Of a stretch of 64,000 nt of DNA, positions 45,438-53,963 are shown in pieces (position 1 is the stretch's first letter; the number at the start of each line of letters is the position of its first letter). The stretch spans positions 37,245 to 101,244 of the forward strand of contig CAISTS010000023.1 in assembly GCA_903888485.1 (NCBI GenBank). The letters are read 5' to 3'. The position numbers and the translations under genes were made by a program. Source of the stretch: an uncultured bacterium. GTDB taxonomy: Bacteria; Pseudomonadota; Alphaproteobacteria; Rhodospirillales; Rhodospirillaceae. Below the pieces are notes generated by a model that saw only the letters and a list, made by a program, of their open reading frames with translations, was not told the origin of the DNA and searched no databases.

Positions 45438-46535
45438 ATGAAAACACTCCGCACCGATCCGACGCGCCTCCTGCATATGGCCATCATATTTCTGCAGGTG
45501 TTTTCGGTTGCCCAGGTGGTGTGGTGGTTCGTCGATCAGCGCAGCTATGCGCGCATCAACGCCGACCAAGTGCGCACGATCTACAACTACGATCTCGCCG
45601 CCGCGCAGCGCCTTGTGTCGCTCGGTATCTCCGACGAGGAGATCACGACACTGTTCCCGCACGCCGAAGCCGTCGGCGGCGTGGTGCGGCTGAAGCCCGA
45701 GGCGGTCGCCGAGATCGAGGACGCCCAATTCCGGCACGTCAACCAGTACGCCTGGGAGAGCGGCTTCTTCCTCTTGGTCCAGGCGCTCGCCATCGCCGTG
45801 TTGTGGCGCGGGCTGTCGACCGAGAAAGAAATCCGCAAGAAGCAGGACACTTTCCTCGCCACGGTCTCGCATCAGTTCAAGACGCCCATCGCCAGCCTGC
45901 AGCTTTCTTTGGAAACCATAGTGCGCCGGCAGCCTGCGCCCGAGCGCCTCCAGCAACTTACCACGCGCATGCTCGACGACCTTGTGCGCATGGAGCGCAT
46001 GGTCTCCAAGATCCTCGACAGCGCACGTCTCGACGGTGGCCGCGTGCCGCTTACCAAGGAACGCCTATCGCTGTTCGAATCCGTTCGCCACGTGCTCGCG
46101 ACCCTCGACGACATGGCGCGGCGCGAGAACGTCGCTTTCAAGGCCGACATCCCGCTCACCATCAACGTCCAGGCCGACCCGCTGGCAGTCGACGGCGTGC
46201 TGCGCAACCTGATTGAGAACGCCATGTCGGCCATGAAGCCTAAGGGCGGCGGCACCATCACCATCCGCGCGACGCAATACGCCGGCGAAACCGAACTCGC
46301 CATCAGCGATACCGGGATTGGTTTTGAGCCCGACCAGGGACCCAAGCTGTTCGAGAAGTTCTTCCGCATCGACAACCACGGCGGCCGCGACGCCGCCGGA
46401 ACCGGCCTAGGGCTTTACATCGTCCAGCGCTTCATGCACTTCGAGCACGGCAACGTGCGCGCCCACAGCGAGGGCGCCGGCAAGGGCGCTACATTCACCG
46501 TCACGTGGCCCGCGGCGGCCGCGCAGGAGACTTGA
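45438..46535 (+). CDS. Sensor histidine kinase within the heme operon
   Basis: A 365-residue membrane kinase. Two transmembrane segments (about 14-32 and 108-124) enclose a periplasmic loop of about 75 residues that resembles no sensor domain I know. The phosphorylated His145 lies in ATVSHQFKTPIASLQ, followed by N box NLIENAMSAM, G1 ISDTGIGFEPDQG and G2 GTGLGLYIVQRF. It follows hemL by 6 nt and precedes its response regulator by 4 nt. It probably senses an envelope signal tied to heme demand, which is inference from position. Confidence 0.93.
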   Translation: MKTLRTDPTRLLHMAIIFLQVFSVAQVVWWFVDQRSYARINADQVRTIYNYDLAAAQRLVSLGISDEEITTLFPHAEAVGGVVRLKPEAVAEIEDAQFRHVNQYAWESGFFLLVQALAIAVLWRGLSTEKEIRKKQDTFLATVSHQFKTPIASLQLSLETIVRRQPAPERLQQLTTRMLDDLVRMERMVSKILDSARLDGGRVPLTKERLSLFESVRHVLATLDDMARRENVAFKADIPLTINVQADPLAVDGVLRNLIENAMSAMKPKGGGTITIRATQYAGETELAISDTGIGFEPDQGPKLFEKFFRIDNHGGRDAAGTGLGLYIVQRFMHFEHGNVRAHSEGAGKGATFTVTWPAAAAQET

Positions 46536-46539
46536 GTTG

Positions 46540-47268
46540 ATGAGCGAAGCGAATACCGGCCGCATCCTGGTGGTGGAGGATGATCTCCATCTTGCCGAAG
46601 GCATGGCCGAGAACATGCGCGCCGAGGGCTATCAGACCGACACCGCCCACGACGGCCAGCTCGGCCTCGAGATGGCGCTGGTGGGCGACTACGACCTCTT
46701 GGTGCTCGATGTCATGCTGCCGCAGATGGACGGCTTTGCCTTGTGTCGTGCCTTGCGCAAGGAAGGCAAGAGCACGCCGGTGCTGTTCCTCACCGCGCGC
46801 GGCGATCCGCAGGACCGCGTGCGCGGCCTCGAGGCCGGCGGCGACGACTATCTCACCAAGCCGTTTCATCTCGACGAGTTCCTGCTGCGCATCAAGGCGA
46901 TCCTGCGCCGTTGGGAGTGGTTCAAGAAGTCGCTGGCGAAGCCGAGCGAAGGCGCGAGCCTCAGGTTCGCCGGCAATGAGGCCAACTTCCGCACCTTCCA
47001 GGCCCATAGCTGGGACGGCACCACGCACGACCTCACCGAAAAGGAAGCGATGATTTTGAAAGTTCTCGCCGAGCAGCCCGGCGCCGTGATCACGCGCGAC
47101 GACTTGCTCGAAAAAGTCTGGGGCTACGAGGTGTTCCCCTCCACGCGCACTGTCGACAACTTCATCCTGCGCCTGCGCAAGATTTTCGAGCGCGATCCCC
47201 ACAACCCGCGCCATTTCCTCACCGTGCGCGGCGTCGGCTATCGCTTCGAGCCGCAGGGAGAGGCGTGA
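46540..47268 (+). CDS. OmpR/PhoB-family response regulator within the heme operon
   Basis: A 242-residue protein with a receiver domain (VVEDD acidic pocket; phosphoacceptor Asp57 in LLVLDVMLPQMDG; Lys in LTKPF) and a C-terminal winged helix (VIT-RDDLLEKVWGYE, then TVDNFILRLRKIFERDP). The ATG at 46540 follows GCAGGAGA. It is coupled to the kinase upstream and to hemC downstream (TGATG overlap). The direct repeat upstream of hemA is a candidate target. Confidence 0.95.
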   Translation: MSEANTGRILVVEDDLHLAEGMAENMRAEGYQTDTAHDGQLGLEMALVGDYDLLVLDVMLPQMDGFALCRALRKEGKSTPVLFLTARGDPQDRVRGLEAGGDDYLTKPFHLDEFLLRIKAILRRWEWFKKSLAKPSEGASLRFAGNEANFRTFQAHSWDGTTHDLTEKEAMILKVLAEQPGAVITRDDLLEKVWGYEVFPSTRTVDNFILRLRKIFERDPHNPRHFLTVRGVGYRFEPQGEA

Positions 47269-48212
47269 TGAGCAAGCCCATCCGTATCGGTACACGCGGC
47301 TCGGCGCTGGCGCTCTGGCAGGCCAATGAGACCGCGCGCCTTATCAAGCTCATTCCCGGCGCCCCGGTTGTCGAGATCGTCATCATCAAGACCCAGGGCG
47401 ATTTGCAGCAAACGGTTCCCTTGTGGCAAACGCCGGGTAAGGGCTTCTTCACCGCCGAGCTCGACCGCGCCCAGCTCGCCGGCGAGGTCGACATTGTCGT
47501 CCATAGCCTGAAGGACCTGGCGACCGTTCTGACGGAGGGCCTCGCGCTCACAGCTGTGCTCGAACGCGAGGATCCCCGCGATGCGCTCGTTGTGACCAAG
47601 GGGGGTGACCTCGCTTCTTTGCCCAAAGGCGCGCGCATCGGCACCAGTTCCTTGCGCCGGCGCGCGTTCCTCAAGCACGCGCGCCCTGATCTCGAACACG
47701 TCGAGCTACGCGGCAACGTACCGACCCGCGTCCAAAAGCTCGATGACGGTCTCTACGACGCCATCATCCTCGCGGCTGCGGGCCTCAAGCGCCTAGGCCT
47801 AGAAAGCCGCATTTCATCGTACCTGCCGACCAAGGTGTTTCCCTCGGCCGTGGCCCAAGGTGCCATCGGGATTTGTACGCGGACCGACGACAAAGAAACA
47901 CAACGCTGGATCTCGCCGCTTAATCACACCATCACGCGCATCTGCGCCGATGCCGAGCGCGCGCTCCTGCGCCGTCTCGAAGGCGGCTGCCAGGTGCCCG
48001 TGGGCGCGCTCGCCAATGTCGGCGGCGATACCGTCACGCTCTACAGCGCCGCCTGCAACCTCGACGGCCAGGACTTCGTCGCCGCCGAGGATAGCGCGCC
48101 CATCGCCGACGCCACCGCGCTCGGCAAACGCCTCGCCGAAGATCTCCTCGCCAAGGGCGCGACCCGCGTCCTTGATAAAGCAAACGAGCGCCGCGAAGCG
48201 GCCATGAAGTGA
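47268..48212 (+). CDS. hemC: Hydroxymethylbilane synthase (porphobilinogen deaminase)
   Basis: A 314-residue enzyme that joins four porphobilinogens. Its motifs are IRIGTRGSALALWQA, VVHSLKDLATVL with the catalytic Asp, GTSSLRRRAFL and the dipyrromethane-binding Cys in LEGGCQVPVG. The ATG overlaps the stop of the response regulator, and GGGAGAGG lies upstream, so it is firmly within the operon. hemB, needed for its substrate, is not in the window. Confidence 0.97.
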   Translation: MSKPIRIGTRGSALALWQANETARLIKLIPGAPVVEIVIIKTQGDLQQTVPLWQTPGKGFFTAELDRAQLAGEVDIVVHSLKDLATVLTEGLALTAVLEREDPRDALVVTKGGDLASLPKGARIGTSSLRRRAFLKHARPDLEHVELRGNVPTRVQKLDDGLYDAIILAAAGLKRLGLESRISSYLPTKVFPSAVAQGAIGICTRTDDKETQRWISPLNHTITRICADAERALLRRLEGGCQVPVGALANVGGDTVTLYSAACNLDGQDFVAAEDSAPIADATALGKRLAEDLLAKGATRVLDKANERREAAMK

Positions 48213-48223
48213 TTGGAAGAAGT

Positions 48224-49252
48224 ATGTCTGCGATGCCACCGTTTCTCGCTGCCTGCCGCCGCCAACCCGTGGCGCACACACCCATCTGGATCATGCGCCA
48301 GGCCGGCCGCTATCTGCCGGAGTACCGTGCGGTGCGTTCGAAGGTTGGCTTCACCGAGCTGACGCGCTCCGCCGAGCTCGCCTGCGAAGTGACGCTGCAA
48401 CCCATCCGCCGCTTCGCGCTCGATGCCTCCATCATCTTCAGCGACATCATGGTGCCGATCGAAGGCATGGGTGTTGCGCTCGAATATGCGCCGGGTCCGG
48501 TCATCGGCGAACCCATCCGCACCATGGCGCAGGTCGACGCCTTGCGCACTCTCGAGCCCGAGCGTGATGTGCCCTTCGTCATGGAAGCCATCAAACTGAC
48601 CCGGGCCGGATTGCCGGCTCACGTGCCGCTGATCGGCTTCGCCGGCTCGCCCTTCACGCTGTTCTCCTACCTCGTCGCCGGCAAACCCTCGAAGGAGTTC
48701 TCGGTGCCGCGCGCCTTCGCCCAGGCGGAGCCGGAGATCTCCGCGCGTCTGATGGAAAAGCTCGCCGACGCCATGATCGTCTATCTCCGCGCTCAGGCCA
48801 AAGCCGGTGCGCAGGCGCTGATGCTGTTCGAATCCTGGGGCGGCCTGCTCGGACCCCATGATTACAAGCGTATCGCCTTGCCGCCCGTGAAGCGCATCTT
48901 CAACGGCCTCAAGGACGTCGGCGTGCCGTTGATCTACTTTGCGAATAATTGCGGCGGCAGCCTTGAGCACATCGCAACGCTGGACGTGGATGTAGTCGGC
49001 CTTGATTGGCGCACGTCGCTTGCGGCGGCCCGGAGAACGTTGGGTTCCGGCAAGGCCATTCAGGGCAACCTTGATCCCGCTCAATTATTTGCCGCACCCG
49101 ATGTCCTAAAAAGCCGTGTGGACGAAGTCCTCGCGGACGCCGGCCCCGGTCCGGGGCACATCTTCAACCTCGGTCACGGGATCTGGCCGGAAACCGACCC
49201 CGACGCCGTGGCGCGCCTCGTCGACTATGTCCATGAAAAAACCTCACGCTAG
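48224..49252 (+). CDS. hemE: Uroporphyrinogen decarboxylase
   Basis: A 342-residue cytosolic enzyme converting uroporphyrinogen III to coproporphyrinogen III. PIWIMRQAGRYLPEYR is the N-terminal signature, and LIGFAGSPFTLFSYL and the late GHIFNLGHGI are also typical. GGAAGAAG precedes the ATG at 48224. It lies 11 nt after hemC and 9 nt before hemF. Confidence 0.97.
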   Translation: MSAMPPFLAACRRQPVAHTPIWIMRQAGRYLPEYRAVRSKVGFTELTRSAELACEVTLQPIRRFALDASIIFSDIMVPIEGMGVALEYAPGPVIGEPIRTMAQVDALRTLEPERDVPFVMEAIKLTRAGLPAHVPLIGFAGSPFTLFSYLVAGKPSKEFSVPRAFAQAEPEISARLMEKLADAMIVYLRAQAKAGAQALMLFESWGGLLGPHDYKRIALPPVKRIFNGLKDVGVPLIYFANNCGGSLEHIATLDVDVVGLDWRTSLAAARRTLGSGKAIQGNLDPAQLFAAPDVLKSRVDEVLADAGPGPGHIFNLGHGIWPETDPDAVARLVDYVHEKTSR

Positions 49253-49261
49253 GAGACAGCT

Positions 49262-50110
49262 ATGGACGGCGATCAGAAAACAGACGGACCTGAAAGCGGC
49301 TTCACGCAAGAGGCGGTGCATTACTACCGCGATCTGCAAAGTCGCATCATCAAGGCGTTCGAAGATATCGATGGTGTGAAATTCGAGTGCACCGATTGGA
49401 CCCGCGAGCCCGGCCATCGCCTAAAGGGCGGCGGCTATATGCGCGTGATCCGCGGGAACGTGTTCGAAAAGGGCGGAGTCAACGTCAGTCACGTCTGGGG
49501 CACGGCGTCCGAGCAGGGCATGGCCCAGATGCCGGGCGCAAAGGAATCGGGCGGCCGGTTCGCGGCCTGCGGCATCTCGCTGGTCACGCACATGCTCAAC
49601 CCGTTCGTGCCGACCGTGCACATGAACATCCGCTGCATGGCCACCAGCAAGATGTGGTTCGGCGGCGGCGCCGATCTTACGCCCACCTTTGCGTTCGAAG
49701 AGGACACCAAAGACTTTCACGACGCCATGCGCGCCGCTTGTGCGCCCTACGCACCCGATGCTTATGACAAGTACAAAAAGTGGTGCGATGAGTACTTCTA
49801 TCTGCCGCACCGGCGCGAACCGCGCGGCGTGGGCGGCATCTTCTTCGACGATCTCAACAGCGGTGACGTGGCTGAGGACTTCGCCTTCCAGAAGCGCGTC
49901 GGCGAGGCGTTCCTCGAAGTCTATCCCAAGATCGTGCGGCGGCGCATGAATACGCCTTACACCGAAGCCGACAAGGAAAAGCAGCTTTACAAGCGCGGCC
50001 GTTACGTCGAGTTCAACCTCGTCTACGACCGCGGCACCAAGTTCGGCTTCGCCACCGACGCTAATCCGGAGGCTTACCTGATGAGCATGCCGCCCGTGGT
50101 GAAGTGGTAG
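49262..50110 (+). CDS. hemF: Oxygen-dependent coproporphyrinogen III oxidase
   Basis: A 282-residue enzyme with the HemF signature VPTVHMNIRCM, WFGGGADLTPTF, PHRREPRGVGGIFFDDL and RGRYVEFNLVYDRGTKFG. It uses O2 to oxidise two propionates, yielding protoporphyrinogen IX, so the organism makes heme aerobically. AGGAGA precedes the ATG. An extragenic palindrome follows its stop, separating it from hemJ. Confidence 0.97.
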   Translation: MDGDQKTDGPESGFTQEAVHYYRDLQSRIIKAFEDIDGVKFECTDWTREPGHRLKGGGYMRVIRGNVFEKGGVNVSHVWGTASEQGMAQMPGAKESGGRFAACGISLVTHMLNPFVPTVHMNIRCMATSKMWFGGGADLTPTFAFEEDTKDFHDAMRAACAPYAPDAYDKYKKWCDEYFYLPHRREPRGVGGIFFDDLNSGDVAEDFAFQKRVGEAFLEVYPKIVRRRMNTPYTEADKEKQLYKRGRYVEFNLVYDRGTKFGFATDANPEAYLMSMPPVVKW

Positions 50111-50120
50111 CAGTAGACTC

Positions 50121-50222
50121 CCCCGTCACCCCCGCGTAGGCGGGGGGCCATTCTTCAAAACGCACCGCCCGGTGTTGGTTGTACGATGGATCCCGGATCT
50201 CGCGTCGCTCGTCCGGGATGAC
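50121..50222. repeat. REP-like extragenic palindromic element
   Basis: Two hairpins lie between hemF and hemJ: CCCCCGC/GCGGGGG (50129-50135 with 50140-50146) and ATCCCGGA/TCCGGGAT (50090-relative arms at 50190-50197 and 50212-50219). The flanks (CGTCACCCCCGCG, CTCGTCCGGGATGACG) have the form of dispersed extragenic repeats common in alphaproteobacteria. No other copy was noticed in the window. Confidence 0.65.
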
Positions 50223-50274
50223 GTCCTGGTTTTTTCCCACTAGAGTTGCCATTCGCAACAGGGAAGGAACCGTC

Positions 50275-50709
50275 GTGGAATCCATGTATCCGGTGTTCAA
50301 GGCGCTGCACATCATCGCGGTCATCGCGTGGATGGCCGGCCTCTTGTATCTCCCGCGCCTCTTCGTCAACCACGTCGGTCTTGCGCCGGGCTCCGAGGCT
50401 TCCAACATGCTAAAGGGCATGGAGGGCCGGCTGATGCGCATCATCATGCGCCCGGCCGCCGCCGCGACGTTCATCTTCGGCGGCGGTCTTTTGTCGTCCG
50501 GCGTGGTCGATTGGTCCATGGGCTGGATCTACGCCAAGCTCGCCTTCGTGCTCGGTCTAGGCGCCATGCACGGCGCTATGGAGAAATGGCGCGCAGCCTT
50601 CGCCGCCGACGCCAACACCAACCCCGCCAAGTTCTACCGCATGATCAACGAGGTCCCGACCCTGCTGATGATCGGGATCGTGTTCCTTGTTGTGCTGAAG
50701 CCGTTCTAA
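50275..50709 (+). CDS. hemJ: Protoporphyrinogen oxidase HemJ
   Basis: A 144-residue integral membrane protein with about four transmembrane helices and HemJ family motifs: KALHIIAVIAWMAGLLYLPR near the N-terminus, then LFVNHVG, a middle GWIYAKLAFVL and a late RMINEVPTLLMIGIV. It oxidises protoporphyrinogen IX, using a bound heme. GTG at 50275 is chosen because GGGAAGG lies 7-8 nt upstream; an ATG at 50284 is the alternative. It supplies the step between HemF and HemH. Confidence 0.92.
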   Translation: MESMYPVFKALHIIAVIAWMAGLLYLPRLFVNHVGLAPGSEASNMLKGMEGRLMRIIMRPAAAATFIFGGGLLSSGVVDWSMGWIYAKLAFVLGLGAMHGAMEKWRAAFAADANTNPAKFYRMINEVPTLLMIGIVFLVVLKPF

Positions 50710-50726
50710 GAGATCTTGGTCATCGC

Positions 50727-51272
50727 ATGGCCCCGACCAATCCCATTGTTCTGGCCGCTTATGATCCCGCATGGCCGCGCTTGGCCGAATCATACGGCGC
50801 GCAGTTGCGCGTACTCGGCGATTGCCTCATAGCGGTGCATCATATCGGCTCAACGTCGGTGGTCGGTCTTGCGGCGAAGCCAACGATCGATCTAATGCCG
50901 GTGGTGACGAGGTTGGCTGCGCTTGAAGTACAGCGCCCGAAGCTGGAGGCGCTGGGTTATCAATGGCGCGGGGAATTCGGCATTGCCGGACGCCGCCTGT
51001 GCGTGATGGACAACGAAGCCGGCCTTCGCCTCGCCAATGTACATCTCTTCGCAGCCGGTGCGCCTGATATCGACCGCGCACTCGCCTTTAGGGACTACCT
51101 GCGCATTTTTCCCGGCGCGGCGCAGGAATACGAGCGGCAGAAGCGCGAAGCCTGCCGCCATCATCCGCATGACATGCGGGCTTATACCGACGCCAAGGGA
51201 CCTTGGATTCGCGAAACAGAAACCAAGGCGCTTGCCTGGCGCGCCCAGCAGCGCACCGTTCTTCCAGCCTAA
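50727..51272 (+). CDS. GrpB family protein (nucleotidyltransferase-like)
   Basis: A 181-residue protein of the GrpB/UPF0157 family (PF04229): VLAAYDPAWPRLAESYGAQL, HHIGSTSVVGLAAKPTIDLM, NVHLFAAG and a late FRDYLR. The HIGSTSV-G-AAKP-ID block is the predicted nucleotidyltransferase-fold core. The function is uncharacterised. It follows hemJ by 17 nt and is convergent with the molybdenum hydroxylase gene, overlapping its stop. Confidence 0.88.
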   Translation: MAPTNPIVLAAYDPAWPRLAESYGAQLRVLGDCLIAVHHIGSTSVVGLAAKPTIDLMPVVTRLAALEVQRPKLEALGYQWRGEFGIAGRRLCVMDNEAGLRLANVHLFAAGAPDIDRALAFRDYLRIFPGAAQEYERQKREACRHHPHDMRAYTDAKGPWIRETETKALAWRAQQRTVLPA

Positions 51273-53422
51273 ACCGTCGCGCTGCGCTTGATCAGCGGCA
51301 GGCTGCGCTGCGGTTTTCCAGTCGCGGCCAGCATGGCGTTGATCAGCGCCGGCACTACCGCCGGTCCGCCGGGCTCGCCGATGCCGCCCCAGAACCCGCC
51401 GGAGGGCACGACAACCGTTTCGACCTTCGGCATGTGATTCATCAGCAACATGCGATAGCGGTCGAAGTTGCCCTGCTCGACGCGGCCGTCCTTGATGGTG
51501 ATTTCGCCGTAAAGCGCCGCGCTCAGGGTCCAAGCCACCGAGCCTTCCATCTGCGCTTTAATGGAGTCCGGGTTCACGGCATACCCGGGGTCGATCGCCT
51601 GCACGATGCGGTGCACGTGTGGGGTGCCGTCGGCGTTCATGGAAATCTCCGCCACCGCGGCGGCATAGCTGCCGTAACCGTCGATCTGCGCGATGCCGCG
51701 GAACTGTCCTGTCGGCAGAGGCTTGCCCCAGTCGGCCGCCTTGGCGCATGCCTCGAGCACGGCCAGTTGCTTGGGCGCCTTGTGCAGAAGCTTGCGGCGA
51801 TACTCATAGGGGTCTTGCCCCGCCGCGCGCGCGAGCTCGTCGAGGAAACACTCGCGGAAATAGGCATTCTGCGAATGGTTGACTGAACGCCAGTACCCCA
51901 CGGGAACGTGGGTGTTGCGCATGGCGTAGTCGACCTTGAGGTTCGGCACGTCGTAGACGTTGTCGTGGAACAACACCAGGAAGCCCTGGTCCATGTTGTT
52001 CTTGATGGCCGACGGATTGGCAGTGGACAAGATGGAGTGACCGGAAATGCGTGTGTTCCACGCGACCGGCATGCCATCGGGCCCGAGGGCCGCGGTCATT
52101 TTCGCCGACGAGATCGGGCGGTAGAAGTCGTGCTGCAGATCCTCTTCGCGGCTCCACACCAGCTTCACCGGCGCGCCCGCGGCTTTGGCGATGGCGACGG
52201 CCTGGTCGACGTAGTCGCCGGGGGCCGCGCCGCCGCGCCGGCCGAAGCCGCCGCCGGAGTAGGACAGGTGCACATTGATCTTGAGCGGTTCGATGCCCGA
52301 GCTGCGCGCCGCAGCGCCCAGGATGGCCTCGGCGTTCTGGGTCGGCGCCCAGACATCAAGGGTCCCGTCGGCGTTGAAGCGCACCGTGCAGTTCATGGGC
52401 TCCATGGAGGCGTGGCTGAGGTACGGCACGCGGTATTCAGCGCTGATGACATTCGCCGCGCCCGCGAGCGCTTTCTCGACGTCGCCGTCGTTGCGGGCCA
52501 CGGGCATGTCTTTTGCCGCCAAGCCTTCATCGAGGAACTTGGCGATCGACGCGCTGCTCACGTTCTCGTTGCCGCCGTTGTCCCATGCGATCGGCAGCGC
52601 GCGCACGGCTTTCTGCGCTTCCCAATAACTGTCGGCTACGATGGCGACGGCATTGGGGAGGGCGACGATCTGGCGCACGCCTTTGGCGTTCTTGATCGCC
52701 GTTTCGTCGTAGCTCTTTAGCTTGCCGCCGAATACAGGCGACTGAGCGATGGCCGCGTACAGCAAGCCGTCGAGTTGCACGTCGATGGCGTAGAAGGCCT
52801 TGCCGTTGACCTTCTCCTGCATGTCGAGGCGCATCTTCGGCTGGCCGGCGATGGTCCAGGTGGCGGGATCCTTGAGGGTGACTTCTGCCGGCGGGGCGAT
52901 CTTCGCTGCCGCTTCGGCCACGTCGCCGTAGGTCAGCGTGCGGCCGGTGCTTGCGTGGCTGATGACGCCTTCCTTCACCGTGCAATCGGCCGCCGAAACC
53001 TTCCAACGGTTCGCGGCCGCATTCACCAACATGATCCGCGCGCTCGCTCCGGCCTTGCGCACGTATTCATGCGACGTGCGGATCGCGCGGCTGCCGACCG
53101 TCGCCATGCCGCCGTAAACCTTGTTGCGTGTGATGTTGAGGCGCGGATCGACGAACTCGGTCTTCACCTTGTTCCAGTCGCACTCCAGTTCCTCGGCCAC
53201 CAGCTGGGCGAGGCCGGTCATGGCGCCTTGGCCCATCTCGGAGTGCGCGACGCGGATCAGTACGCTGTCGTCGCCGCCGATGACGATCCAGGCATTGATC
53301 TCGGCATCCTTGGCGGCGGCGGCGTTCCCCGCGGGGATGTAGAAGCCCAGCATCAGGCCGCCGCCCACAGCGGCGCTGGCCTTCAGGAAGTTGCGGCGGC
53401 CGAGTTTCATGACTTTGTTCAT
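51269..53422 (-). CDS. Molybdenum hydroxylase large subunit (isoquinoline 1-oxidoreductase beta type)
   Basis: A 717-residue protein with a twin-arginine signal (LGRRNFLKASAAVGGG) and two aldehyde/xanthine dehydrogenase molybdopterin-binding halves. Visible motifs include the S-x-MGQGAMTGLAQ region, YSGGGFGRRGG and the catalytic Glu in GGIGEPGGPAVVPA. It is exported folded with its molybdenum cofactor and oxidises aldehydes or N-heterocycles in the periplasm; the substrate is unknown. It lies 9 nt after its iron-sulfur partner. Confidence 0.92.
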   Translation of the reverse strand: MNKVMKLGRRNFLKASAAVGGGLMLGFYIPAGNAAAAKDAEINAWIVIGGDDSVLIRVAHSEMGQGAMTGLAQLVAEELECDWNKVKTEFVDPRLNITRNKVYGGMATVGSRAIRTSHEYVRKAGASARIMLVNAAANRWKVSAADCTVKEGVISHASTGRTLTYGDVAEAAAKIAPPAEVTLKDPATWTIAGQPKMRLDMQEKVNGKAFYAIDVQLDGLLYAAIAQSPVFGGKLKSYDETAIKNAKGVRQIVALPNAVAIVADSYWEAQKAVRALPIAWDNGGNENVSSASIAKFLDEGLAAKDMPVARNDGDVEKALAGAANVISAEYRVPYLSHASMEPMNCTVRFNADGTLDVWAPTQNAEAILGAAARSSGIEPLKINVHLSYSGGGFGRRGGAAPGDYVDQAVAIAKAAGAPVKLVWSREEDLQHDFYRPISSAKMTAALGPDGMPVAWNTRISGHSILSTANPSAIKNNMDQGFLVLFHDNVYDVPNLKVDYAMRNTHVPVGYWRSVNHSQNAYFRECFLDELARAAGQDPYEYRRKLLHKAPKQLAVLEACAKAADWGKPLPTGQFRGIAQIDGYGSYAAAVAEISMNADGTPHVHRIVQAIDPGYAVNPDSIKAQMEGSVAWTLSAALYGEITIKDGRVEQGNFDRYRMLLMNHMPKVETVVVPSGGFWGGIGEPGGPAVVPALINAMLAATGKPQRSLPLIKRSATV

Positions 53423-53431
53423 GTCTGCCCC

Positions 53432-53878
53432 CTATGCTTTCGCGATGTCGTGGATGGCGTCGCGCACGCGCGCGTAGGTGCCGCAGCGGCAGATGTTGGT
53501 GATCGCCGCGTCGATTTGCGAGTCGGTCGGCTTCGGCGTGGTCTTCAAGAGCGCGTCCACGGCCATGATCATGCCCGACTGACAGTAGCCGCATTGCGGC
53601 ACCTGGTGGGCGACCCAAGCCGCCTGCACCTTGCCATCGCCGTTCGGCGAGAGGCCCTCAATGGTGGTGATCGGCTGGCCCGCGGCCGCGCTTACCGGCA
53701 TCACGCAGGATCGCATGGCCACGCCGTTGATCTGCACGGTGCAGGCGCCGCACTGGGCAATGCCGCAGCCGAACTTGGTGCCGGTCAGTCCGACCTTGTC
53801 GCGCAGCACCCAAAGCAGCGGCATGTCGCCGTCGACATCCACATTATGGTCCACGCCGTTGATGTTCAGATTGATCAT
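53432..53878 (-). CDS. Molybdenum hydroxylase (2Fe-2S) small subunit
   Basis: A 148-residue protein with two [2Fe-2S] motifs: the ferredoxin-like [11 protein letters not shown]...SC in the first half, and CGYCQSGM with ICRCGTY in the second. GGGAG precedes the ATG at 53878. It transfers electrons from the molybdenum subunit, probably to a cytochrome. Lacking its own signal, it may be carried across with the Tat-tagged partner. Confidence 0.93.
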   Translation of the reverse strand: MINLNINGVDHNVDVDGDMPLLWVLRDKVGLTGTKFGCGIAQCGACTVQINGVAMRSCVMPVSAAAGQPITTIEGLSPNGDGKVQAAWVAHQVPQCGYCQSGMIMAVDALLKTTPKPTDSQIDAAITNICRCGTYARVRDAIHDIAKA

Positions 53879-53963
53879 GGCTCGCTCCCGATTGCCACCC
53901 GTGACCGCCAAGGGCTTGGTCGATCGAGCCCAAATCATACCGCTTTTAGGCGGGCCACGGCAA

